Position numbers and translations under genes: made by a program
The notes under the pieces: generated by a model
What the model was told of the DNA's origin: nothing
What the model saw: the letters and a program-made list of their open reading frames with translations, nothing else
Databases searched by the model: none
Assembly: GCA_037478835.1 (NCBI GenBank)
Contig: JBBFLV010000001.1
Span: 248,001 to 312,000 of the forward strand
From: 630D-37 sp037478835
GTDB lineage: Bacteria > Chloroflexota > Anaerolineae > Anaerolineales > Villigracilaceae
DNA: 64,000 nucleotides
Direction: 5' to 3'
In this document: positions 25,737-34,024 of the stretch, one piece after another
Layout: every line of letters begins with the position of its first letter
Position numbering within the stretch: position 1 is the stretch's first letter

Positions 25737-27133
25737 GGATCGTGATCTGGTGGTTGCGTCGCGATTTGCGTCTGAGCGATAATCCGGCCTTACATGCCGC
25801 TATTAAAAACGGGGAGAGGGTGATCCCTTGCTTCATCCTTGACCCGCTCCTATTGAACGGACCTAAGACCTCCTCCAAGCGCCGGGATTTTCTGCTGAAC
25901 GGATTAGCAGCCTTGGATGCCGAATTGCGTCGCCGAGGTAGCTACCTGGTGATCCGCTATGGGGATCCGCTCACCGAGCTTGGTCGCCTATTAAACGAGA
26001 CCGGCGCGCAGGCCATTTATGCCGAAGCCGATTTTTCTCCCTTTGCCCGTCGGCGCGATGGGAGGATCGCCGCTGTTCTTCCCCTCCATCTGGTCGGAGG
26101 CCCGACGCTGCGCCATCCCAAAGAGATGCTCAAGCCGGATGGCACACCGTATACGGTCTTCACGCCGTTCAAGAAGGCCTGGTTACAGCAACCGTTACCG
26201 ACCCCCGCCGATCTTTTGCCGGCGCCGAAGCGCATCATCACCCCGTCGGGCATTTCGTCCCTCTCTCTGCCGGCCATTAAGACCTCTGCGATTTTCCCGC
26301 CCGGCGAATTGGAAGCCCAGCGACGACTTGAACGTTTCCTTTCCGATGGAATTGCCGAATATGCTGAGAAACGCGATCGTCTAGATATAGAAGCCACTTC
26401 TGGGCTTTCCCCTTACCTACGCTTCGGCATGCTCTCTGTCCAACAGGCGGTGGTATCTGCCCTGAGGTCCCTGCAAGAGGGCGCCGGGAAGGGCGCAGAG
26501 ACCTGGCTCAGTGAGCTGATTTGGCGCGAGTTTTATGTCAGCATTCTGTATCATTTTCCCCAGGTCCTGAAGCGTAATTTTCGCCGAGAGTATGATGGCA
26601 TTCCCTGGCTCAACAAGTCGGAAGATTTTGCCGCTTGGAAGTCCGGCCAAACAGGTTATCCGGTGGTGGATGCGGCTATGCGTCAGCTGGCTGCCACCGG
26701 TTGGATGCATAACCGCGCCCGCATGATTGTGGCCTCCTTTTTGGTCAAGGATCTGCTCATCGATTGGCGCTGGGGCGAGGCTTGGTTTATGCAGCAGCTA
26801 GTAGATGGCGATCCGGCGGCCAATAACGGCGGTTGGCAGTGGACGGCCGGGGTGGGAACCGATGCGGCTCCGTATTTTCGCATTTTCAACCCGGTGATGC
26901 AGAGCATGAAGTTCGATCCACAGGGGCGTTTTATCCGCCGCTGGGTGCCGGAATTGCAGAACGTGCCGGATGAATATATCCATGAGCCTTGGAAAATGCC
27001 GCTGCATGTGCAGCACCGTGCCGGATGTCGACTTGGGCGAGATTATCCGCTTCCGATTGTGGACCATGAGATGGCACGTCAAAGAGTTTTGCAAGCCTTT
27101 TCTCAAGCTCAAAGGGCTGTTGGAAGGAGCTGA
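25733..27133 (+). CDS. phr: deoxyribodipyrimidine photolyase
   Basis: 466 residues, ATGA overlap with the MFS gene. N-terminal antenna domain (IVIWWLRRDLRLSDNPAL) and the FAD-binding C-terminal region with WREFYVSILYHFP, GYPVVDAAMRQLAATGWMHNR and NNGGWQWTAGVGTDAAPYFR place it in the class I CPD photolyase group. It splits UV-induced pyrimidine dimers with visible light, so co-control by a light-released repressor makes sense. End of the fully overlapping gene chain. Confidence 0.95.
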   Translation: MRIVIWWLRRDLRLSDNPALHAAIKNGERVIPCFILDPLLLNGPKTSSKRRDFLLNGLAALDAELRRRGSYLVIRYGDPLTELGRLLNETGAQAIYAEADFSPFARRRDGRIAAVLPLHLVGGPTLRHPKEMLKPDGTPYTVFTPFKKAWLQQPLPTPADLLPAPKRIITPSGISSLSLPAIKTSAIFPPGELEAQRRLERFLSDGIAEYAEKRDRLDIEATSGLSPYLRFGMLSVQQAVVSALRSLQEGAGKGAETWLSELIWREFYVSILYHFPQVLKRNFRREYDGIPWLNKSEDFAAWKSGQTGYPVVDAAMRQLAATGWMHNRARMIVASFLVKDLLIDWRWGEAWFMQQLVDGDPAANNGGWQWTAGVGTDAAPYFRIFNPVMQSMKFDPQGRFIRRWVPELQNVPDEYIHEPWKMPLHVQHRAGCRLGRDYPLPIVDHEMARQRVLQAFSQAQRAVGRS

Positions 27134-27173
27134 AGGGATTGCTTCGGGTGAATCGCCTTTTGCGAAGTCCCTT
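27133..27173 (+). terminator. weak hairpin after photolyase gene
   Basis: AAGGG...CTTCG (27133-27146) can pair with CGAAG...CCCTT (27163-27173), with a small internal bulge, followed by a poor T-rich run (TTGTTGGTTTTC). It could partly end the core operon ahead of the 112-bp gap, or act as an RNA processing site. Confidence 0.35.
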
Positions 27174-27245
27174 TGTTGGTTTTCTGCACCGAATCGCAGA
27201 TTTTGTCACTCTTTGTTCCCGATTTGTCATTCTGGGAGTAAAAAT

Positions 27246-28208
27246 ATGCGTAAGCGTTTCTTTCTTATTGCCTTTCTCGTTCTTTTGACCTTGCTGTTGA
27301 TCGGGCCTTTCCTGATTCCGGTGCCACCACTGCAGGATACTCTCCCGCCGCGTCAATTGGCCGATCCGGATAGCCGATTTATCACAGTGAATGGGCTGGA
27401 TGTGCACTATAAGATGGCCGGGCAAGGGGAACCTGTTTTTATCTTGTTGCACGGCTTTGGCGCCAGCGTCTTTACCTGGCACAAAGTGATGCCCGAATTG
27501 AGTCGCTACGGTACTGTGATCGCCTATGATCGCCCGGCTTTTGGCCTGACCGAGCGCCCCTTGACTTGGGAGGGGACGAATCCTTATAGCCCCGATGCCC
27601 AAATTGACCTGCTATTCGGCCTGATGGATAGTCTGGGCATCGAGCGTGCCATTCTGGTAGGGAATTCAGCCGGTGGAACGGTGGCCCTCCGATCGGCGCT
27701 GGCCCGACCGGAACGCGTTCAGGCGGTGGTAGCGGTGGATGCGGCCGTTTATGTGGGAGGGGGTGCTCCGGCCTGGATTCGCCCTTTGCTCCAGACGCCA
27801 CAAATGCGCCATCTGGGTCCCTTGTTGGTGCGCCGAATTGCTACGGATGGCAATCAATTGATCCGACAGGCCTGGCACGATCCCGATAAGATTGATGCAG
27901 CGACTTGGGAAGGGTATCGCAAACCCTTGCGCGCCGAAAATTGGGATCGTGCCCTGTGGGAATTGACGCTTTCCAGCCGCGATAGCGATTTGGCCGATCG
28001 TTTGAACGAGATCACCATGCCCGTCTTGGTGCTCACCGGTGATGACGATCGGCTCGTCCCCACCGAACAATCGGTGCGCTTGGCACGCGAATTGCCGAAT
28101 AGTCGCTTGGTGATCTTTGCCAACTGTGGTCATTTGCCTCAAGAAGAATGTCCTCAGGATTTCCTGAAGGCATTCATTGAGGCCCTACCGTTTTTGAATG
28201 CTCAATAA
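27246..28208 (+). CDS. alpha/beta hydrolase, membrane-anchored
   Basis: 320 residues from ATG 27246 (GGGAG upstream); the longer frame would overlap the photolyase gene. An N-terminal anchor (FFLIAFLVLLTLLLIGPFLI) leads to a canonical alpha/beta hydrolase: oxyanion strand LLHGFGAS, nucleophile GNSAGG, acid LTGDDDRLVP and His in NCGHLPQEE. Epoxide hydrolase/lipase-like; substrate unknown. A second hydrolase (15021) lies in the same operon with similar topology. Confidence 0.87.
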   Translation: MRKRFFLIAFLVLLTLLLIGPFLIPVPPLQDTLPPRQLADPDSRFITVNGLDVHYKMAGQGEPVFILLHGFGASVFTWHKVMPELSRYGTVIAYDRPAFGLTERPLTWEGTNPYSPDAQIDLLFGLMDSLGIERAILVGNSAGGTVALRSALARPERVQAVVAVDAAVYVGGGAPAWIRPLLQTPQMRHLGPLLVRRIATDGNQLIRQAWHDPDKIDAATWEGYRKPLRAENWDRALWELTLSSRDSDLADRLNEITMPVLVLTGDDDRLVPTEQSVRLARELPNSRLVIFANCGHLPQEECPQDFLKAFIEALPFLNAQ

Positions 28209-28225
28209 TGAGCAAGGAGGAACAA

Positions 28226-28804
28226 ATGCCTGCACATCCTTTGGAACGTTTCTATCATCAGATCCTGCCGCGCTTTTCACCGCGTGCGGAGGAAATTTTG
28301 CAGCATGTCAACATGAAAGATTTGCAAAGTTTGAGCTTCCGTTATGTTTTCACGGTCAGTGGAATGATTGAAATCAGCCATCTGATTGAGAATTTTGTTA
28401 CGCAAAATCCGCAAGTGGCCGATCTTCACGTTTCTTTCCAATACTTTTCTCGCTTTGTCCCCCAAGTTCATCGCTATAGGGAAATCGCCGAATCTGCCAA
28501 GGGCCTCTGGTTATATGGGGTAAAGGATACACTGTTGCCGGAATTGCCACGTACCACGGTGATCGATACCACCAATACGCGCTTGGTAGATTACTGGTTT
28601 GTAATTGCCTATGGGCCGGGGGTGCATATGTCTCTTGTGGCGGAAGAACTTTATCCATCGGAGCGTTTGCCCGGAGAAGAGCGGGTATATGAAGGATTCT
28701 ATACCTTCGACCCGGTGGTCGCCTTTCAATTGGTGAACCTGATGCACCAGATTTATCCGCAATTTGTGCCTGCTCCGACCCCTCCGGAGCTTTTTGAGCC
28801 GTGA
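28226..28804 (+). CDS. stand-alone DICT-type sensory domain protein
   Basis: 192 residues from ATG 28226, chosen over ATG 28208 because AAGGAGG lies 6 bases upstream. The sequence from about 25 on (SLSFRYVFTVSGMIEISHLIENFV, KGLWLYGVKDT, DYWFVIAYGPGVHMSLVAEEL, YEGFYTFDPVVAFQLVNLMHQIYP) resembles the DICT domain, usually fused to GGDEF, HTH or kinase modules and suspected in light responses. Here nothing else is attached. Identification is by pattern memory and should be checked. Confidence 0.65.
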   Translation: MPAHPLERFYHQILPRFSPRAEEILQHVNMKDLQSLSFRYVFTVSGMIEISHLIENFVTQNPQVADLHVSFQYFSRFVPQVHRYREIAESAKGLWLYGVKDTLLPELPRTTVIDTTNTRLVDYWFVIAYGPGVHMSLVAEELYPSERLPGEERVYEGFYTFDPVVAFQLVNLMHQIYPQFVPAPTPPELFEP

Positions 28805-28990
28805 GTGCAGCTTCTGAGAAGCGACCGGTGGACATGCCGATCGAAGGTGTATCCCTGCTCCGTACCACAAAGAGCCTGAATATATGGAGAGCGAACCAGT
28901 CTGGGATTGTTCAGGTCGGTGTTGGAGAGCGGTTTTCGATGGGCACCGAACAATTTTCCATTTTTTTCCTGCGTATTGTTAGGAAAAATC

Positions 28991-29863
28991 ATGACCGGTA
29001 ACGAAAAAGCATCCCTACTTGGCATTCCTCTCGTCCTGTTGCTGGCAGCCGGCCTGGGCTGGGTCGGCAGCGATCGTGGCGTTAGCTGGAACGGTGTTCC
29101 CGTATTTGCATTGGCGGTTCTCCTGGCATTTCTGCTGAATTGGCTGGCCTTTATCCCGGCTTGGTTGCGGCACACGGAGAAATTTTTTGACCTGATGGGT
29201 GGGATCACCTTTGTTAGCGTCACTACATTTGCGGTTGTTCTCTCCAAACCGGGGGCGCGTGGTTGGCTGCTCTTTAGTTTGGTGCTGATTTGGGCCTTGC
29301 GCTTGAGCTTGTTCCTGTTTACACGTATTCGCAGGGCTGGGGCGGATGCTCGTTTTGCCGAGATCAAGTTCTCCTTCCCCCGTTTTTTGCTGACTTGGAC
29401 GTTGCAAGGAGCATGGGTTGCCTTCACCTTGGCCGCCGCGCTGGCCGCGATTACGGGTGGGAAAGACCTTCCGTTGGATGCATGGACCTGGAGTGGGTTG
29501 TTTCTTTGGCTGTTCGGTTTTGTTTTTGAGGTTGTGGCCGATGTGCAAAAAAGCCGCTTCAGAGCCGATCCGGCGAACCGTGGAAAATTTATCCGCTCCG
29601 GCCTGTGGGCGTGGTCACGGCATCCGAACTATTTCGGCGAGATCGTGCTGTGGATCGGCGTGGCTCTGATCGCGCTCCCTGCGCTAGAGGGTCTTCGTTG
29701 GCTGACCTTGATCTCGCCGCTGTTCGTCATCTTGCTGCTCACACGCATTAGCGGTATTCCCTTGCTCGAAGCTAATGCCGATGCCAGGTGGGGTGGCCAA
29801 GCGGAGTACGAAGCTTACAAGCGAAATACCCCTGTGCTTATCCCGCGTAGACCACGGCGGTAA
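28991..29863 (+). CDS. DUF1295 / steroid 5-alpha-reductase-like membrane protein
   Basis: 290 residues; ATG 28991 has AGGA upstream. Seven or so membrane helices, then the family C-terminus: GKFIRSGLWAWSRHPNYFGEI, a cofactor-binding motif shared with isoprenylcysteine methyltransferases and sterol reductases, and ISGIPLLEANADARWG...YEAYKRNTPVLIP. Probable NAD(P)H-dependent lipid or isoprenoid reductase. Preceded by 186 bases without a clear gene or promoter, so it may or may not belong to the operon upstream. Confidence 0.87.
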   Translation: MTGNEKASLLGIPLVLLLAAGLGWVGSDRGVSWNGVPVFALAVLLAFLLNWLAFIPAWLRHTEKFFDLMGGITFVSVTTFAVVLSKPGARGWLLFSLVLIWALRLSLFLFTRIRRAGADARFAEIKFSFPRFLLTWTLQGAWVAFTLAAALAAITGGKDLPLDAWTWSGLFLWLFGFVFEVVADVQKSRFRADPANRGKFIRSGLWAWSRHPNYFGEIVLWIGVALIALPALEGLRWLTLISPLFVILLLTRISGIPLLEANADARWGGQAEYEAYKRNTPVLIPRRPRR

Positions 29864-29928
29864 TTGTTGCCATCGGTTTTGTCAGTTCTTTCTTGCGATG
29901 GGTGATTTCGATACCAGAAAGCTCTTGA

Positions 29929-30996
29929 TCACCGCAAATAGATCGGGTTGCTGAAGATCCAGCCGCGTTTCCGTCCGCGGTAGGTGCGGTACGCTTCCAA
30001 GCGGTAGATGCCCGGTTCGGTGACGATGTGAGCACAGGTGTATTGATTCCTCCAAACGCGCACCATCTCACCGTTGCGAAGCAAGCGGATCTCGGCCGGT
30101 GCCGGTAGCCGTGCCTGGAGCGTGACCCCACCGTTGAGCTCCATTTCCTCCCCCATCGTAATGGTTTGCTCTTTTCCTTGCGCCAGGAAGCGAAAGCCGC
30201 GCGTCGAGCCGGCCAGATCGTAGCCGATCCAGCCGCGTCCCTGCGATAAGGCATCGTAGATCAGCCGTTTATCCGTCACCAGATCGCCGCTCAGGGGCTG
30301 CGCAAGGAGCAAATGGGTGTTGACGGTCGAGAAGTGAAAGCGATAGGGGAAGATTAGCTTGCGGAAAGGGCCGATGTAGTATTCCAAGGCGTGAGCATCA
30401 GAACCGCCGATGGCGACGGTGCGCTTTCCGCTCAGGAGCAATTCATCCCATTTTTGCAAGGTTTCCGTCAGCGGACCGCGGGCGATCAGGTGGGGGAAAA
30501 AGGCATAGAAGGCGGCGTGGAGTTTGCTTTTGATCAGCGTTTTAAATTCGCTGAAGGCATTCCAGAGCTCGATGCCGGTATACCCGTTCACTTCCCAATT
30601 GACCCAGGAGATATCCACCTCGTTCACCGCCGGCGCAGCCGGATCGATCGGATGGGCGATAAAAGAAAGTCCTCCCTCGCGCCGGACCTGCGCAATGAGC
30701 TGTTGCGGATCGGCAGCGTAATCGCTCATGCTCTGGGAAAGTCCGAAGACCAACAGGTGGTTCTTCTGTGGCAGGCGGTAGCGATCGTGCACCTCTTCGC
30801 CCACCAGGAGCAACAGGCGACGCGGCCCGCGCCGGTAATAGCCTTCAACCCCCTGGACGTATACATTGTGATCGGTGACGATCACGGCATCCAGGCCGCA
30901 ATCCAGGCCGGCCTCGGCGATCTCGCGATGCGTCCCGCTTCCATCCGAGTAGCGGGTGTGCATATGCAGGTTGATAACGACTTCTCTCTCGTTCAT
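29929..30996 (-). CDS. PHP-domain metal-dependent phosphoesterase
   Basis: 355 residues. The PHP active site is visible in order: NLHMHTRYSDG (H-x-H), VTDHNVY (TDH), GEEVH, FIAHPID and GGSDAH. A C-terminal beta-rich region of about 90 residues resembles a small sensing or binding domain. Related stand-alone PHP proteins are nucleotide or phosphosugar phosphatases. Convergent with the DUF1295 gene, 65 bases apart. Confidence 0.85.
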   Translation of the reverse strand: MNEREVVINLHMHTRYSDGSGTHREIAEAGLDCGLDAVIVTDHNVYVQGVEGYYRRGPRRLLLLVGEEVHDRYRLPQKNHLLVFGLSQSMSDYAADPQQLIAQVRREGGLSFIAHPIDPAAPAVNEVDISWVNWEVNGYTGIELWNAFSEFKTLIKSKLHAAFYAFFPHLIARGPLTETLQKWDELLLSGKRTVAIGGSDAHALEYYIGPFRKLIFPYRFHFSTVNTHLLLAQPLSGDLVTDKRLIYDALSQGRGWIGYDLAGSTRGFRFLAQGKEQTITMGEEMELNGGVTLQARLPAPAEIRLLRNGEMVRVWRNQYTCAHIVTEPGIYRLEAYRTYRGRKRGWIFSNPIYLR

Positions 30997-31517
30997 GTTG
31001 TGGGGTCAGCGTTTCGGACGTTAGGTTTCGATTTTGGAAAGATATTCGCTGGCAAGGGGATAATCTGGTATTGGTGGAGGCCGGTTCGAGCATCTTTTAG
31101 GCCGAAAAGGCCGTAGATATTTGGAATATCACCACACAGAACCAGGGCTATTTTAACAGATATCCTGAGCTTGAAATGCTTTGTGTGGGGATGAATTAAT
31201 CTCAAGATTTGCCTGGATGACACTGCCGAGTTGCGAAAACTACAAACCCGCCGACGGGCACCTTTCTCTGGTGCCGGTGCTCCGTGCGGTGCAGGTGGGT
31301 AGAAGAAGTCGAAGGCTCGTTCTGTCGAGTGATTGCTCATCAAAGCAATCTGTTGCCCCTGGATGCAGGTAAATCTGCTACAATCGCAGGCACATATTAC
31401 AACAAAACTCGCAGGTACCGAACTTCGTCATTTGCTCGACAGCGCAACGATCCCCTTCGAGACCACTGCTACCAACCTGATGTGCTCCCTGGAATCCTTC
31501 ATCCGGCAGCAAAATAG

Positions 31518-31685
31518 CAAGTGCAGGTGCTGGATGCAACGGACCAATTGTTGTGTGCCGTCGGGCCGTTCCCCTTCACCAAACCGGCCTATGTCCCTCC
31601 GCCGACCGAGAAGCCGAAGGATGGGGATGATGGTGGGGATGGGACAGGGGGAAGCGGTGGATGGCCGGGCTTCGGCGGCGGCTAA
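31518..31685 (+). pseudogene. C-terminal fragment of a Gly-rich-tailed surface protein, copy 1
   Basis: Reads QVQVLDATDQLLCAVGPF then a TKPAYVPPPTEKPKD linker and a Gly/Asp-rich tail ending PGFGGG and TAA. A TAG at 31515-31517 precedes it and there is no start. The VQ-LDA-LL pattern is what the last strand of an FN3/Ig-like repeat looks like. Paralogue of the fragment at 32528-32719. Confidence 0.6.
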
Positions 31686-31707
31686 CGGCTGTAGACCGTG
31701 GACGGTA
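31575..31707 (+). repeat. 133-bp direct repeat, copy 1
   Basis: Nearly identical to 32609-32741; I count two base differences (cctatgtc/cctacgtc and ggtggatgg/ggtggaggg). It covers the fragment's linker, Gly-rich tail, stop codon and the start of the 7-mer tract. The two copies bracket the toxin-antitoxin pair. Confidence 0.9.
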
Positions 31708-31714
31708 GATCGTG
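31691..31714. repeat. 7-bp repeat tract
   Basis: GTAGACC-GTGGACG-GTAGATC-GTG heptamers, the complement of the family at 8190-8256, immediately after the copy 1 fragment. Confidence 0.7.
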
Positions 31715-31747
31715 AATCGCTTTGCCCTTTTTCGAGGTGAAAATGAT

Positions 31748-31753
31748 ATAATT
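31748..31753 (+). promoter_or_regulatory. -10 hexamer of the toxin-antitoxin operon
   Basis: A perfect TATAAT 35 bases before the antitoxin ATG, followed by AGGAG at ribosome binding distance. The best upstream -35 (TTGCCC) is 19 bp away. Antitoxins of this class repress their own promoter, but no operator palindrome is obvious. Confidence 0.5.
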
Positions 31754-31787
31754 CGTATGACAAACTTATGTTCGATAGGAGAAATGT

Positions 31788-31994
31788 ATGGAAACCGTAA
31801 CCGTCTCCTCTAAATATCAAGTTGTCCTCCCCAAAACGGTGCGGAACGCATTGGGAATCAAGGTAGGACAAAAAATGATCGTCTTTGCTTACGATCGGCG
31901 CATCGTTCTTGTGCCTGACCGCCCCATTCGTCAAGCGCGCGGTTCACTCAAAGGACTGGATACCACCATCGTGCGAGAGGAAGATCGCCTGTGA
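31788..31994 (+). CDS. AbrB/SpoVT-type antitoxin (VapB-like)
   Basis: 68 residues with AGGAG upstream. The swapped-hairpin DNA-binding motif TVSSKYQVVLPKTVRNALGIKVGQKM is the AbrB/MazE signature. The C-terminal half (IRQARGSLKGLDTTIVREEDR) matches the part that wraps the PIN toxin. It overlaps the toxin gene by 4 bases (GTGA). Confidence 0.88.
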   Translation: METVTVSSKYQVVLPKTVRNALGIKVGQKMIVFAYDRRIVLVPDRPIRQARGSLKGLDTTIVREEDRL

Positions 31995-32365
31995 ACGTTG
32001 TGGATTCATCCGGCTGGCTGGAATACTTTGCAGATAGTCAACGTGCCGACCTCTTCGCTGCGGCAATTGAAGATACAGAGCATCTACTGGTGCCTGTGAT
32101 CTGTCTGTACGAGGTATTCAAGAAAATTCTCCAAAGCGAGGGGCAAGAGATGGCTGAAATCTGTGCTGCGGATATGCTCAAAGGAAAAGTTGTTGAAATT
32201 ACTGCCCCGATCGCTCTTCACGCCGCTCTGCTTTCGGCGCGGCATCGTTTACCGATGGCGGATAGTCTCATTTTAGCCGTTGCCCGGGAGCATGATGCCA
32301 TCCTCTGGACACAAGATGAGCATTTCGAGGGGCTTGAAGGGGTGCGCTACTTCCCGAAGGAGTAA
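31991..32365 (+). CDS. vapC: PIN-domain toxin ribonuclease (VapC-like)
   Basis: 124 residues from GTG 31991. PIN-fold acidic residues are in place: VVDSSGWLEYF (Asp 5), E41 region (ICLYEVFKK), MADSLILAVAREHDAILWTQD. VapC toxins cleave specific tRNAs or rRNA in a Mg-dependent way and are neutralised by the partner antitoxin. Intact and full length. Confidence 0.88.
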   Translation: MNVVDSSGWLEYFADSQRADLFAAAIEDTEHLLVPVICLYEVFKKILQSEGQEMAEICAADMLKGKVVEITAPIALHAALLSARHRLPMADSLILAVAREHDAILWTQDEHFEGLEGVRYFPKE

Positions 32366-32527
32366 GCCGGAGAACAATACGGAAATCTCTGGTGTTTTCT
32401 GGAATCTTGTTCCTCGGCCTTCCCCCACGATCCCAAAAAGTATTGCAGAACGCACGGGTATCGAAGCTTTCACAGGGAATTCAGCCCTCTTTGTGAGACT
32501 GCCGGACCGCATTGATGCGCTCCCTAG

Positions 32528-32719
32528 AATCTCATACCGGTTGGGCAGTACGATTGGCAGGTGCAGGCGCTGGATGCGGCGGGCAACCTGCTTTGCGCCG
32601 CGGGTCCCTTCACCAAACCGGCCTACGTCCCTCCGCCGACCGAGAAGCCGAAGGATGGGGATGATGGTGGGGATGGGACAGGGGGAAGCGGTGGAGGGCC
32701 GGGCTTCGGCGGCGGCTAA
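32528..32719 (+). pseudogene. C-terminal fragment of a Gly-rich-tailed surface protein, copy 2
   Basis: Reads YDWQVQALDAAGNLLCAAGPF, then the same TKPAYVPPPTEKPKD linker and Gly/Asp-rich tail to TAA. A TAG at 32525-32527 cuts it off from any upstream part. The first segment looks like the end of an FN3-type repeat. Homology with copy 1 extends weakly upstream to a shared GATG-GCTCCCT-GAATC stretch, so both are decayed pieces of related genes. Confidence 0.6.
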
Positions 32720-32741
32720 CGGCTGTAGACCGTGGACGGTG
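32609..32741 (+). repeat. 133-bp direct repeat, copy 2
   Basis: Partner of 31575-31707, 1,034 bp away in the same orientation; ends in the 7-mer repeat tract before the deacetylase gene. Confidence 0.9.
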
Positions 32742-32755
32742 GACGGTAGACCGTA
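32724..32755. repeat. 7-bp repeat tract
   Basis: Four to five GTAGACC/GTGGACG heptamers between the copy 2 fragment and the deacetylase gene. Confidence 0.75.
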
Positions 32756-32773
32756 TTTGAAAAGGAGTCTCCC

Positions 32774-33721
32774 ATGCCTGAAGAACACCTTTCGCGCCGC
32801 GACTTTCTCAAGCTTCTGCTGACCGCGCTGGGCGGGTTGATCGCCTCGTGCTTGCCGCGCCTGCCAGGCGAACCGGACCCCACCGCTGCGCCTAGCCCGT
32901 CCTCCACGGTGATCGCTACTTCCACTTTTACGCAGACTGCCACGTCCACTCCTGTGCAGAGTGTTCCGGCACCGCCCACGCCTGGCGAGTCCCCCATTCC
33001 TACTCCTAGCCCTATTCCCACCTCAACCTGGCAGTGGCAAGGACCCGATCAGGTCATTTGTCCGATTTTATTGTATCATCGTATTGCGACGCCCCCCTTC
33101 CCTAATCCATATTATGTTACTCCAGAAAATTTCCGTGCTCAAATGCAAGCGCTGCGTGAATGGGGGTACACTTCTATTCCGATTTCTTTGTTGGTGCGAG
33201 CGATCAAGCAAGGAGCACCGATGCCCCCTCGCCCGGTGGTAATTTCTTTTGATGATGGGGATATTTCGGTTTACGATACGGCTTTTCCGATCATGCAGGA
33301 AATCGGCTTTATCGGCGTAAATTACATCGTCTCCAACCGTTTGAGATCGGAAGGGTACATGAATGTGCAGCAATTGCTCGAAATGGTGCAATATGGTTGG
33401 GAAGTCGGTAGCCATTCTGTGAATCATGCCAACCTTGTGGAGGATGCGAACCCGCGTTTTCAATTGGAACAGTCGCGCCGTGATCTCGAGACGGCTCTAA
33501 AAATACCGGTGGAGACTTTTGCGTGGCCGTTCGGGAATTTTACTCCATCCTTGTTAAAACTTGCCTCCAGGTTCTACGAGGCGGCGGTAGGGCTAGGTCC
33601 GCAACACATCCAAACGTATGCCAGTCTATTCTATTTGCGTCGGCGTGGTGTGCCATATGACTGGGATGTACAAACCTTTGGCAGTTTCTTGCCCTGGAAT
33701 ACGCCTCCACAACCGTCCTGA
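32774..33721 (+). CDS. polysaccharide deacetylase (NodB domain) lipoprotein with Tat-type signal
   Basis: 315 residues. The N-terminus has a twin-arginine motif SRRDFLKLL and a lipobox ending LIASC, so it is likely exported folded and lipid-anchored. A Thr/Pro linker follows to about residue 90. The NodB domain shows the metal Asp pair in SFDDGD, His ligands in SHSVNH, and the FAWPFGNF strand. It would remove N-acetyl groups from a cell-surface glycan. AAAGGAG precedes the ATG. A terminator overlaps its stop codon. Confidence 0.88.
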   Translation: MPEEHLSRRDFLKLLLTALGGLIASCLPRLPGEPDPTAAPSPSSTVIATSTFTQTATSTPVQSVPAPPTPGESPIPTPSPIPTSTWQWQGPDQVICPILLYHRIATPPFPNPYYVTPENFRAQMQALREWGYTSIPISLLVRAIKQGAPMPPRPVVISFDDGDISVYDTAFPIMQEIGFIGVNYIVSNRLRSEGYMNVQQLLEMVQYGWEVGSHSVNHANLVEDANPRFQLEQSRRDLETALKIPVETFAWPFGNFTPSLLKLASRFYEAAVGLGPQHIQTYASLFYLRRRGVPYDWDVQTFGSFLPWNTPPQPS

Positions 33722-33746
33722 GCGATTCCGGGACGGTTGCTTTTTT
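33710..33746 (+). terminator. rho-independent terminator after deacetylase gene
   Basis: CAACCGTCC (33710-33718) pairs with GGACGGTTG (33731-33739) and is followed by C and six T residues; the stem begins inside the last codons of the deacetylase gene. Confidence 0.9.
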
Positions 33747-33817
33747 GCATATGGATTGCCCATGAGGGGATTTTTCGATCTCCATACTTGTCCCGACTTT
33801 ATTCGCGTAGATGAAAC

Positions 33818-33890
33818 GTGATTCCTTGCCATGCCCGGTGCATCGGAGGTTGCCCTCCTTTTCAATCTCTTGGGACATGGCATGGATCAC
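33818..33890. other. nested inverted repeat in the ppdK upstream region
   Basis: GTGAT-CC-GCCATG-CCC (33818-33836) pairs with GGG-CATGGC-GG-ATCAC (33872-33890) over about 16 bp with small bulges. Inside the loop, GGAGG (33845-33849) pairs with CCTCC (33854-33858), followed by TTTT. It may be a structured RNA, a decayed mobile element end or a second terminator. The remaining 130 bases before ppdK show nothing else I can support. Confidence 0.4.
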
Positions 33891-34024
33891 GATCTTCACG
33901 GATCAAAATCACAAAAGAACCGAACGCCACAGACGAACGCCGGTGTTTGTTCGCAACTGTGGTAAACTAACGCCGATTATGTGCGGCGATCGGCTCGCCG
34001 GAAATCGTTTTTGGAGGTTGAAAC

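Larger units (their letters stand above)
30997..31787. other. gene-poor interval with surface-protein remnant and repeats
   Basis: Nearly 800 bases. Apart from the C-terminal gene fragment at 31518-31685, a 7-mer repeat tract (31691-31714) and the promoter of the antitoxin gene, I see no supported gene; the frames present have no family features and poor codon use. Confidence 0.6.

Noticed and set aside
27133..27245. Independent promoter for the second hydrolase gene
   Set aside because: Only a hairpin and T-rich sequence are visible; no acceptable -35/-10 pair was found.
28801..29001. 66-residue frame starting with GTG overlapping the DICT gene stop
   Set aside because: The overlap is suggestive, but codon use is mixed, no family is recognisable and it runs into the DUF1295 start.
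31333..31740. 135-residue plus-strand frame
   Set aside because: Crosses the Gly-rich tail fragment in the wrong frame and includes the 7-mer repeat; no domain features.
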